A stretch of DNA of 64,000 bases. It comes from Rugamonas apoptosis (GTDB lineage Bacteria > Pseudomonadota > Gammaproteobacteria > Burkholderiales > Burkholderiaceae_D). The translations under genes were made by a program, and so were the position numbers. The stretch covers positions 434,001 to 498,000 of the forward strand of contig NZ_JACEZU010000003.1 in assembly GCF_014042355.1 (NCBI RefSeq), written 5' to 3'. The notes under the pieces were generated by a model, which was given only the letters and a program-made list of their open reading frames with translations, was not told the origin of the DNA and ran no database searches. Shown here piece by piece: positions 56,964 to 64,000 of the stretch; the first letter of the stretch is position 1; each line of letters begins with the position of its first letter.

Positions 56964-58371
56964 CCTCGATAAAGCGCATCTTGAAGTTGCGGCCCTTGAT
57001 GGCGCCGAAATCGCCGCCCAGCGGGTTGTTCTTGTTGAGCCGTTCGAAGGCCTGGTAGGCGATGCGGCGATCCAGCGCCACATAGGTCTGGAACTCGAAT
57101 ACGTTGATCTTGCCCACCTGTTCCTTGAGCAGGCCGGCGTCGCCCGTCAGCGCGCCCAGCAGGTCGCCCGGACGCAGCTTGTCCTTCTTGCCGCCATGGA
57201 CCACCAGCGTCATCATGGGCGCCGGCTCGGCCACCGCGTACTCGTCTTCGTTCAGCTCATCGAGCTTGTGCCATTCGACGGGCGCGTTCTGGTATTGCTC
57301 GATCAGCTTGACCCATTTCTTTTCGTTGGGGGCGCACAGCGACAGGGCCAGGCCCTTTTCGCCGCCGCGGCCCGTGCGGCCGATGCGGTGAATGTGCACT
57401 TCCGTGTCCTTGGAGACGTCGACGTTGATCACGGCTTCCAGGTTGGGAATGTCGAGGCCGCGTGCCGCCACGTCGGTGGCCACCAGTACAGAGCAACTAC
57501 GGTTGGCGAACAGTACCAGTATCTCGTCGCGCTCACGTTGTTCCAGTTCGCCGTACAGCGCGAGCGCGGAGAAACCCTGGGCGCGCAGCGCGTCGGCCAG
57601 TTCGCGGCACTGCACCTTGGTGTTGCAGAAGGCGATGGTGGAGACGGGCTGGAAGTGGTTGAGCAGGCGGCCCACGGCGCTGTTGCGCTGATCGAAGCCG
57701 ATCTCGTAGAAGCGTTGTTCGATCTTGTCGTTGTCGTGCTGGGCCTCGACCGTCACTTCCAGCGGATCGATCAGGAACGAGGCGGTGGCGTGGCGGATGT
57801 CGTCCGGATAGGTGGCCGAGAACAGCAAGGTCTGGCGCCGGGTGGGGCAGGCGCTGACGATGTTGGCGATCTCGTCGTAGAAGCCCATGTCGGTCATACG
57901 GTCCGCCTCGTCCAGCACCAGCGTCTGCACCTTGGACAGGTCCAGCGTGGCGCGGCCCAGGTGGTCGCGGATGCGGCCGGGCGTGCCCACCACGATGTGG
58001 GCGCCATGTTCGAGCGAGGCGATCTGCGGGCGCATGGGCGCGCCGCCCGTCAGCACCAGCACCTTGACGTTGCCCACGCTGCGCGCCAGGCGGCGCAGTT
58101 CATTGGCCACCTGGTCCGCCAGTTCGCGCGTGGGGCACAGCACCAGCGCCTGGGTGGCGAACCACGCCGGGTTGAGCTTTTGCAGGATGCCGATGCCGAA
58201 GGCCGCCGTCTTGCCGCTGCCGGTCTTGGCCTGGGCGATCAAATCGCGGCCCTCCAGCACGGACGGCAGGCTCTGGGCCTGGATCGTCGTCATCTGGTGG
58301 TAGCCCAGGGTGTCGAGGTTGGACAGCAGGGCGGGCGTCAGCGGCAGGCTGGAAAAGGAAGTCGAAGTCAT
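56959..58371 (-). CDS. dbpA: DEAD-box RNA helicase DbpA
   Basis: 470-aa helicase: AQAKTGSGKTAAF (motif I), VLDEADRMTDMGF (DEAD), FSATYP (SAT variant), and ATDVAARGLDIPNLEAVIN with HRIGRTGRGG in domain 2. The C-terminal DbpA RNA-binding domain (TLVVHGGKKDKLRPGDLLGALTGDAGL) targets 23S rRNA hairpin 92, giving a role in 50S assembly. The start was placed at MTSTSFSS; the upstream extension has no family match. The 3' end carries the tandem repeat. Confidence 0.96.
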   Translation of the reverse strand: MTSTSFSSLPLTPALLSNLDTLGYHQMTTIQAQSLPSVLEGRDLIAQAKTGSGKTAAFGIGILQKLNPAWFATQALVLCPTRELADQVANELRRLARSVGNVKVLVLTGGAPMRPQIASLEHGAHIVVGTPGRIRDHLGRATLDLSKVQTLVLDEADRMTDMGFYDEIANIVSACPTRRQTLLFSATYPDDIRHATASFLIDPLEVTVEAQHDNDKIEQRFYEIGFDQRNSAVGRLLNHFQPVSTIAFCNTKVQCRELADALRAQGFSALALYGELEQRERDEILVLFANRSCSVLVATDVAARGLDIPNLEAVINVDVSKDTEVHIHRIGRTGRGGEKGLALSLCAPNEKKWVKLIEQYQNAPVEWHKLDELNEDEYAVAEPAPMMTLVVHGGKKDKLRPGDLLGALTGDAGLLKEQVGKINVFEFQTYVALDRRIAYQAFERLNKNNPLGGDFGAIKGRNFKMRFIEV

Positions 58372-58493
58372 GGTGGTGGAACGGTAAGGATGGCGGGGGT
58401 GGGCACAGTCTAACAGGCTAACGCAGCGTTGAGCCATTGTGCGATGCATGCATCCGCGCGTGGGCGGATGCACAGGAATACGTGGCAGTTTGC

Positions 58494-58718
58494 TTAATCC
58501 GGCGCCCAGATGGGCAGGCCGGTCAGGTCCAGCTTGTCGTCGCGGGTCCACAGGGGCAGGCCGGTGGTGTCGGTCGGTTCCAGCAGTTCCAGTTGCTCTT
58601 GCTGGAGCGTGTTGCGCCTGGCGCGCGGACCGGGCGGGCGCTTGGGCTCCGGTTCGAGCGGCGCGGCGGGACTGAAGCCGGGCAGGTCGAGCGTCGCGTT
58701 GTCTTTTTTGTCTCTCAT
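58494..58718 (-). CDS. Small Pro-rich protein of unknown function
   Basis: 74 aa, not recognised. Hydrophilic with Pro-rich and charged stretches (PAAPLEPEPKRPPGPRARR) and an internal near-repeat, TGLPLWTRD and TGLPIWAPD. The internal repeat and open frame favour a real small gene, but coding is not certain. Confidence 0.5.
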   Translation of the reverse strand: MRDKKDNATLDLPGFSPAAPLEPEPKRPPGPRARRNTLQQEQLELLEPTDTTGLPLWTRDDKLDLTGLPIWAPD

Positions 58719-58792
58719 TTCAAAACCTCATGCCCATCACGCGCGCCGGCGCGGGCGATGGAGCGGTCCTGGCTGCGAACCGCTTGAACGGC

Positions 58793-58847
58793 GCGGCGCC
58801 GGAAAAAGCGCCGCTAAAAATAAAAGCCCGGCTGCGGCAGTCGGGCT
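58793..58847 (-). terminator. Terminator of the phosphoesterase gene
   Basis: On the minus strand the AGCCCG/CGGGCT stem (58825-58847) is followed by TTTTATTTTT; a second stem, GCGGCGC/GCGCCGC (58793-58814), comes next. Confidence 0.75.
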
Positions 58848-58900
58848 CAGTGAACTTATTGAATAGCGCGTGCAGTGTATCACAAACCGGTTTGGCCGTG

Positions 58901-58930
58901 CCTGCGCCTGCGCCTGAGCCTGAGCCTGAG
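58901..58930. repeat. Hexanucleotide repeat CCTG(C/A)G x5
   Basis: Two CCTGCG and three CCTGAG units, just after the phosphoesterase stop (minus strand). Confidence 0.85.
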
Positions 58931-58943
58931 CCCAGGCCGGGAA

Positions 58944-60602
58944 TCAACGGAAGCTGAGCGCCGCCGTCAGATCGCCTGGCGGCAGCGCGCCGCGCGCCTT
59001 GAACGCGGCATTGCGGGTGGCCAGGCCTTCCAGCAGCGGCAAGTCGTGCAGGCGTGTGATCAGGCGCAGGATGGAGGTGGTGTCGTAGAAGCTGTGATCG
59101 ACCTGGCCCTTTTTCGCGTAGGGCGAGACGACGATGGCCGGCACCCTCGAACCGGGGCCCCAGCGGTCGCCCTTGGGCGGCGCCACATGGTCCCACCAGC
59201 CACCGTTCTCGTCGAAGGTGATCACCACCACCATGTCCTTCCATTGCGGCGACTTCTTCAGGTGCTCGATCACGTTGGCGATGTGCTGGTCGCCCGATTC
59301 CACGTCCGAATAGCCGGCATGCAGGTTCAGGTTACCTTGTGGCTTGTAGAAGGTCACCGCCGGCAGTTTGCCGGCCACCACGTCGGCCAGGAATTTGTTC
59401 GAGATGGGGCTGTCGCCCAGGCCACCATCGCGCAGGTGCGCGGCGCGCGCGGCGGTGCCGGGCGCGAACTGCTTGAAGTAGTTGAACGGCTGGTGGTGAT
59501 ATTGGAAGTTCGGCTTGGCGCCGCCGCCGCGCGCGTCCAGCGCGGCCTGGAATGCGCCGCCATACCATGCCCAGCTCACCGACTTGGCCGACAGCAGGTC
59601 GCCGATGGTCCGGTAGGTTTGCGGCGGCAGGGTGTTGGCATCGGCCGGATCGGCCAGCAGCGGATCGCCACCGGGCGCGGGACGGATGTAGCTGGGCTGG
59701 TAGGGCGGGGCCATGGTGTTGACGGCGTAACCGTCGGGCGTGATGGCACCGTCGTTGACGAATTTGGGCGGGCCTTCCAGCGCGCCGGGGCAGTCCGGCG
59801 CCACGGCCAGGCGCACGCCTTGCGGGCCGTCTTCCAGTACCGCGATCTTCTTCTTCGCGGCGGTATCAGCCGCGTTGAAGTACTCCGGCGTGCGGCCGCT
59901 GATCAGGAACTGGTGATTCAGATAGGAGCCGCCGAAAGCGGCCATGAAGAAGTTGTCGCACAGGGTGTACTGTTCCGCGATCTTCCACAGGCCCAGGTTC
60001 TTGCTCGTTTCGCCGTAATAGCCCATCACCAGGCCGCCGGCATTGCCCCAGGCCGCGAAGCCGTCGTTCCTGCCGCCGTTGATCTGCATCTGATTGTGAT
60101 AGAACAGGTGCCACAGGTCGCGCGTGATGACGGCTTCCGGCAGCGGCTTGCCTTCCGTGTCCACCAGCTTGAACGGGCCGTTGGGCAGGTCTTTGATCTG
60201 GTCTTCCTTGATCGCGTACTGCTTGCCGCCGATGTCCTGGGGGTTGGGCACCATGCCGCCCCAGACCTTGGGCAGGACTGGCAGCACACTGCCGTTACGG
60301 TCTTTTTGCAGGCAGGCTTCCGGCGCCACGGCCGACAGCGGCGCCTGGGTGCCGGGGAAGTTGGCGAACAGGTTGTTGAAGCTGCGGTTTTCCAGATAGA
60401 TCACCACCACGTTCTTGACGTGGGCCTTCAGCTTGGCGTCCAGCGAGCCTTTTACCGCCTTGTGGGCGGGCGCCGCTTCCGTCAGTTCGGGCAGGGCGGT
60501 GGCCAGGCCGACCGCTGTTGCAGCCTGGAAGATACGCCGGCGCGCGGGATTGGCCGGAAGGTCGTCGTCTGGGTGCAGTTGGTCTTCTGGTTTGTCGTTC
60601 AC
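58944..60602 (-). CDS. AcpA/phospholipase C-type phosphoesterase
   Basis: 552-aa secreted phosphoesterase (acid phosphatase/phospholipase C family). The signal has a Tat motif, ARRRIFQAATAVGLA. VVVIYLENRSFNNLF near residue 65 holds the metal/nucleophile region. GSYLNHQFLISG, HAGYSDVESGDQHIANVIEHL and ITFDENGGWWDHVAPP complete the active site. The substrate may be phosphomonoesters or lipids. Tat export suggests folding with metal in the cytosol. Confidence 0.93.
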   Translation of the reverse strand: MNDKPEDQLHPDDDLPANPARRRIFQAATAVGLATALPELTEAAPAHKAVKGSLDAKLKAHVKNVVVIYLENRSFNNLFANFPGTQAPLSAVAPEACLQKDRNGSVLPVLPKVWGGMVPNPQDIGGKQYAIKEDQIKDLPNGPFKLVDTEGKPLPEAVITRDLWHLFYHNQMQINGGRNDGFAAWGNAGGLVMGYYGETSKNLGLWKIAEQYTLCDNFFMAAFGGSYLNHQFLISGRTPEYFNAADTAAKKKIAVLEDGPQGVRLAVAPDCPGALEGPPKFVNDGAITPDGYAVNTMAPPYQPSYIRPAPGGDPLLADPADANTLPPQTYRTIGDLLSAKSVSWAWYGGAFQAALDARGGGAKPNFQYHHQPFNYFKQFAPGTAARAAHLRDGGLGDSPISNKFLADVVAGKLPAVTFYKPQGNLNLHAGYSDVESGDQHIANVIEHLKKSPQWKDMVVVITFDENGGWWDHVAPPKGDRWGPGSRVPAIVVSPYAKKGQVDHSFYDTTSILRLITRLHDLPLLEGLATRNAAFKARGALPPGDLTAALSFR

Positions 60603-60699
60603 GCGCTGCTCCTTGGTGATGGCCGGATCAAAAATTACAGTAGACGCAATTGTGACAGTTTGCCCAGAAAGTGCAAAGCGGGCGGCCTCGTGGTTGCCG

Positions 60700-61404
60700 C
60701 TATTTCGTCGGCGGCGGGCTGAATTCGAGCAGGCCGCGCTGGTAGGTCTCGCGCACTTCCGAAAACGGCAGGTGGTCGGCCGTGTACAGCACGGCGTTGT
60801 GTTCGAACAGGGCGGCGGGAATGTCCAACGTGGCGCCGGCTGCCGCGGAGGGCATGGGCGGCTGGCCGTTTTCCCACTGGTCTGGCAGCGGCGACCATAT
60901 CAATTTGGCCCCGAGGGTGCGGCGGTAGGGCGCCAGCGGCAGCACCGCCTTGCCGAACGGGGTGTCGGTTTCCTCCAGCAGTCGATTCATGGCGGGCGAC
61001 AGGCGCTCCGGCACATACCAATTGTCGGCCTCGGACAGCAGGTGCCCGCCGCAGGTCAGCTGGACCCGGCGATATTTGATGGGCGTATCGGCGGTCACCT
61101 GCAAGCGCTCGCGCTGTGCGGGGCTGGCGGGTTTGGCTATGCCCCCTTGCAGCTGGGCTGTGACCTTGGGTGTGGTGCTCATGGCATGGTCGCCGCACCA
61201 TTTTTCCAATGTCAGCGTGGCGCTGGTGCTGGCGAGGATGTTGGCGTTGATGGTCTGGACCAGGGCCAGCACCTGCAGCCTGGCCTGGTAGTTGTCCGGC
61301 CAGGCGGGGACTTCAGCGCATTGGGCCGCGCCGGCGACGGCGAATGCCAGTGCCGCGAGCCAGGGCGCGCGTGGGGAAGGGGAGTGCTTCACGGTCAAAC
61401 GCAT
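60700..61404 (-). CDS. UbiC (chorismate lyase)-like exported protein
   Basis: 234 aa with a signal peptide (WLAALAFAVAGAAQCAE). The body resembles the chorismate-lyase fold: RRVQLTCGGHLLSEADNWYVPERL, then DTPFGKAVLPLAPYRR. UbiC is cytosolic, so an exported homologue suggests another ligand or enzyme. The start follows GGAG at good spacing. The assignment is moderate. Confidence 0.6.
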   Translation of the reverse strand: MRLTVKHSPSPRAPWLAALAFAVAGAAQCAEVPAWPDNYQARLQVLALVQTINANILASTSATLTLEKWCGDHAMSTTPKVTAQLQGGIAKPASPAQRERLQVTADTPIKYRRVQLTCGGHLLSEADNWYVPERLSPAMNRLLEETDTPFGKAVLPLAPYRRTLGAKLIWSPLPDQWENGQPPMPSAAAGATLDIPAALFEHNAVLYTADHLPFSEVRETYQRGLLEFSPPPTK

Positions 61405-61474
61405 GGGATGCTCCATCGACGGCCAGAAACGGAAAAGCCGCTGATTCTTTCGCAAGAATCAACGGCTTCGAATT

Positions 61475-61551
61475 TGGTTGCGGGGACAGGATTTGAACCT
61501 GTGACCTTCGGGTTATGAGCCCGACGAGCTGCCAGACTGCTCCACCCCGCG
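61475..61551 (-). tRNA. Initiator tRNA-fMet (CAT)
   Basis: 77 nt with encoded CCA. The first base C does not pair with A72, and three G-C pairs close the anticodon stem (CGGGCTCATAACCCG), both marks of initiator tRNA. Confidence 0.96.
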
Positions 61552-61680
61552 TCTGTGTGCCCGAATTATATAGAGGCTTGCTGCATTGCGCAAGTGCTCA
61601 AATAAGATGGGCTTATGGGACCGGTATGTTCTTAAGTGGCGCTTATATTTACCGGGGCCGGCGCAGGAATACGCGGCCCC

Positions 61681-61772
61681 CAGCGAAGGATCAGGCGGCG
61701 TCCTTGCGCCGGGTCAAGCGGCGCCCATGAGTGGGATCAAGCGGTGCCCTGGCGCGGGATCAGGCGGCGCCC
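61681..61772 (-). repeat. Four 23-bp tandem repeats at the methyltransferase 3' end
   Basis: Units at 61681-61703, 61704-61726, 61727-61749 and 61750-61772 share the core GCCGC(C/T)TGA(T/C)CC (minus strand). The first unit contains the last codons and the TGA stop of the methyltransferase gene; the others lie in the 3' region. Confidence 0.9.
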
Positions 61773-62914
61773 AGGCGCCATAGCGACGTCACTTCGGCCG
61801 CGCGGGCCGCGTGCAGCGGATCACTGGCGTCGGACGCGCGCGGGTGCACGGGCTTGACGTCCTGGCGGCCCAACACCTTCAGGCCGGCGGCGGCGATCCA
61901 GTCCAGCAGTTGCTGGCGTGGCCGCAGGCCCAGGTGTTCGGCCAGGTCGGACAGGATCAGCCAACCTTCGCCGCCGGGCGTGAGGTGGGCCGCCAGCCCG
62001 TCCAGGAAACCACGCAGCATGCGGCTGTCCGGGTCATAGACGGCGTATTCGATGGCGGAACTGGGGCGTGCCGGCACCCAGGGCGGATTGCACACCACCA
62101 GCGGCGCGCGGCCTTCGGGGAACAGGTCAGCGTCGATCAGTTCGACCCGCTGCTCCAGGTCCAGCCGCGCCAGGTTCTCGCGTGCGCAGCTCAGCGCGCG
62201 GCGGTCCTGGTCCGTGGCGAGCACGCGGGCCACGCCCCGCTTGGCCAGCACGGCCGACAGCACGCCCGTGCCGGCGCCGATGTCGAACGCCAGGCTGGCG
62301 CCGGCAGGCAGCGGCGTGTCGGCCACCAGTTGTACATATTCACCCCGTACCGGCGAAAACACGCCGTAGTGCGGATGGATGCGCGCGCCCAGCGCCGCGA
62401 TCTCGACGCCGGTGCGGCGCCATTCGTGGGCGCCGATCAGACCAAGCAGTTCACGCAGCGAGGCGACGAACGGCTCGTCACTACGGCCATAGGCTTCGTT
62501 GCAGGCCAGTTTGACGTCCGGCGCGCGGCGCAGCGGGATGGTGTAGTCGGCATCGAATGGAATCAGCAACATGGCCAGGGTGCGGGCCCGCTGCGATTGG
62601 GCCTGGCGGTGCAAGTGGAAAGCCTCGGTCGGGGAGGCGGGGGCTTTCGGCGCTTTGGCTTTCTTGCCGCTTTTGCCGTGCTTGTGATCGGCGCGCCGCG
62701 CCAGCGCCTGCAGTAATTGGCGTGCGTTCTGGAAGTCGCCGCGCCACAGCAGGGCGGTGCCTTCGCACGCCAGGCGGTAGGCCACGTCGGCATTGGTGCG
62801 GTCATCGGCGATGACGACGCGCTTGGGCGGCGGCATGCCCGCTTCCGAACGCCAGCGGGCCGTCTGGTCGGCGCCGTTTTCCTGCCAGTGGATGTGCTGG
62901 ATCGGGGCCGTCAT
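61760..62914 (-). CDS. Class I SAM-dependent methyltransferase (NPPW type)
   Basis: 384 aa. The C-terminal methyltransferase domain has AFDIGAGTGVLSAVLAKRG and VVCNPPWVP, an NPPY-like motif that points to methylation of an amide or amine (HemK/N5-glutamine or rRNA type). The N-terminal half has a Lys-rich stretch around residue 85. The target is unknown. The start MTAPIQHIHW was chosen; an open Pro/Arg-rich frame continues upstream but has no support. The stop is in the tandem repeat. Confidence 0.85.
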   Translation of the reverse strand: MTAPIQHIHWQENGADQTARWRSEAGMPPPKRVVIADDRTNADVAYRLACEGTALLWRGDFQNARQLLQALARRADHKHGKSGKKAKAPKAPASPTEAFHLHRQAQSQRARTLAMLLIPFDADYTIPLRRAPDVKLACNEAYGRSDEPFVASLRELLGLIGAHEWRRTGVEIAALGARIHPHYGVFSPVRGEYVQLVADTPLPAGASLAFDIGAGTGVLSAVLAKRGVARVLATDQDRRALSCARENLARLDLEQRVELIDADLFPEGRAPLVVCNPPWVPARPSSAIEYAVYDPDSRMLRGFLDGLAAHLTPGGEGWLILSDLAEHLGLRPRQQLLDWIAAAGLKVLGRQDVKPVHPRASDASDPLHAARAAEVTSLWRLGAA

Positions 62915-63212
62915 GGCGCCACCTGCTGGCGTTGCGGGGAGCTGGGAGCGGATAAATACACGGGCATGTTGAGGCAATCGATAGGGTGAATAAGGGGCTG
63001 GCGCCACGCGGCGTTGACCATGGGCGCCGCCGCGATACGCGGCCGGCAGAAAGACGGGACGGCGGCGGCGGCGGCGAGGCGTGAACGTGGTCGCTATTAT
63101 ACGTGGCGAGGGGGAGTGCTGGTCCGGCGCGTGCCCGCGTGCGCCGCGCCCGCGGGTTGGGCGTGGCGACGCGGCTTCACTTGCCGGCTCGCGCCGGCGG
63201 TGGGGGACGGGA
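62915..63212. other. Gap between methyltransferase and incomplete gene
   Basis: 298 bp; nothing recognisable beyond GC-rich, low-complexity sequence. Confidence 0.5.
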
Positions 63213-64000
63213 TCAGGCGGCCAGCGCGCTGGTGCTTGTGTCGGCTTTCGCCGCGTCGGCGGCAGCGGTACTGGTGCTGTCGGCGGTGGCTGGGGCGCTG
63301 GTCGTATCGACGCTGGTGCCGGTGCCGGTGCTGCCAGCGGATGCCGCCGGTCCGGCCGGCGCCGTGCCATAGGCGTCCGCGACGGACTTGGCGCGTGCCT
63401 CGGCGCCGTTGGGCGCCGCATAGGTATCTTTGTGCTTGCTGTCGACCAGGCTCAGCAGGCGCAACGAGAGACTGCGCAAGGTGGTGCGGTCGATATTGCT
63501 GCCATTGCCATTGTCGCCGGCGCCAGGATTGACGGACAGGCTCGATTGCAGGTTGCGCCCGATCAGCTGGAACAGGTCGGCCAACGTGCCAGGGAAGTCA
63601 ACATTGGGGAACTGTACCGTCGGCAGGCCGCTGGTGTCCGCGCCACTGTTTTGACCGGTGCCGTTCGCTGTGCCGGCAGTGCCCTGGCCGCGCCCTGCGC
63701 CCTGTGCGGCAGTTGTATTTGAACTGTGCTGGCCAGCCAGCGCAGTGTATTGATCGCTGTACTGGACTTCGATCTCGAAGTCGAACTTGCGGCCATCGGC
63801 GGTGGTGATGCTGCCTTTGCCCAGGAAGTGGGTGCTGTCAGTCAGTTGTACGCCGGCCGCATCGGTGGTGCCATTGGGGCCGTTGCTATGCTGCACGGCG
63901 GCGCTCAGGCTCGATTGGGCGTCCAGGCTGACCGAGTCGAACGAGATGTCCGCACCTTTGCCTGCATCGCCAAACAGATTCTGGGCGAAGCTGCCTAACA
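63213..64000 (-). CDS. Ala/Ser/Thr-rich protein of unknown function (5' end outside window)
   Basis: The frame is open to the window edge. The visible 262 residues include SFAQNLFGDAGKGADISFDSVSLDAQSSL (in pieces), FLGKGSITTADGRKFDFEIEVQYSDQY, a helical part (DRTTLRSLSLRLLSLVDS), and a low-complexity Ala/Thr/Ser tail with many T and S. No family was recognised. Possibly exported or surface related by composition only. Confidence 0.65.
   Translation of the reverse strand, partial: LGSFAQNLFGDAGKGADISFDSVSLDAQSSLSAAVQHSNGPNGTTDAAGVQLTDSTHFLGKGSITTADGRKFDFEIEVQYSDQYTALAGQHSSNTTAAQGAGRGQGTAGTANGTGQNSGADTSGLPTVQFPNVDFPGTLADLFQLIGRNLQSSLSVNPGAGDNGNGSNIDRTTLRSLSLRLLSLVDSKHKDTYAAPNGAEARAKSVADAYGTAPAGPAASAGSTGTGTSVDTTSAPATADSTSTAAADAAKADTSTSALAA

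Noticed and set aside
62915..63421. N-terminal extension of the methyltransferase gene
   Set aside because: Pro/Arg-rich low-complexity translation typical of non-coding GC-rich DNA; MTAPIQHIHW is a sensible start.

Overview
The window reads as chromosomal DNA of a GC-rich, flagellated betaproteobacterium, most likely Oxalobacteraceae (Massilia / Janthinobacterium / Duganella type). The signs are an flhDC-motAB-che cluster of the betaproteobacterial kind, two PEP-CTERM proteins, EarP-type arginine rhamnosylation of EF-P, a DUF3460-scpA-panC operon, and kynurenine-pathway tryptophan catabolism. This assignment is inferred from gene content and order; no database was searched.

Layout. 0-2.6 kb: the 3' part of a FAAL-ACP-thioester reductase protein, convergent with a PAP2-family membrane phosphatase. 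2.7-8.3 kb: htpG with a sigma-32-like promoter, a CHRD/PEP-CTERM protein, an RBBP9-like hydrolase and kynU-kynA. 8.3-22.8 kb: the motility block flhD-flhC-(membrane methyltransferase)-motA-motB-(CheZ-like)-cheY-cheA-cheW-mcp-cheR-cheD-cheB-cheY-(EAL/HDOD). It is preceded by a 650-bp control region with two copies of a FliA-type promoter. 22.8-23.8 kb: a REP-associated transposase gene between inverted groups of a 12-bp repeat. 23.8-37.1 kb: housekeeping and metabolic genes (panC, scpA, porin, EamA transporter, GST, metG, apbC), a lysE/lysR pair and a second PEP-CTERM protein. 37.1-42.9 kb: a translation-centred block made of gltX, a tandem array of 3 tRNA-Ala(GGC) and 5 tRNA-Glu(TTC), earP and efp. 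43-45.8 kb: a probably decayed amidase, a YajD-like HNH protein, an unknown gene and a DUF885 gene remnant.

45.8-53.3 kb looks acquired. It holds a five-gene leftward operon (two SDRs, YciI-like, an exported enoyl-CoA-hydratase homologue, a SnoaL-like protein), a divergent AraC-type regulator with a repeated operator-like sequence, and an IS66 element whose transposase is frameshifted. 53.4-56.6 kb is a tight three-gene operon encoding an acyl-CoA-dehydrogenase-fold protein that lacks the usual glutamate, a leaderless PhnD-like binding protein, and a fusion of a Cys-less TusA-like domain with a diiron ferritin-like domain. 57-64 kb holds dbpA, an AcpA-like phosphoesterase, a UbiC-like exported protein, initiator tRNA-fMet, a methyltransferase and an incomplete Ala/Ser/Thr-rich protein.

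The strongest leads are: (1) EarP with an extra, degenerate copy of its own C-terminal domain fused in front; (2) tandem FliA-type promoters upstream of the flagellar master regulator; (3) the TusA-like/diiron operon; (4) the AraC-controlled island; (5) tandem duplications carrying repeated stop codons at the 3' ends of dbpA and of the methyltransferase gene at 61.8 kb.
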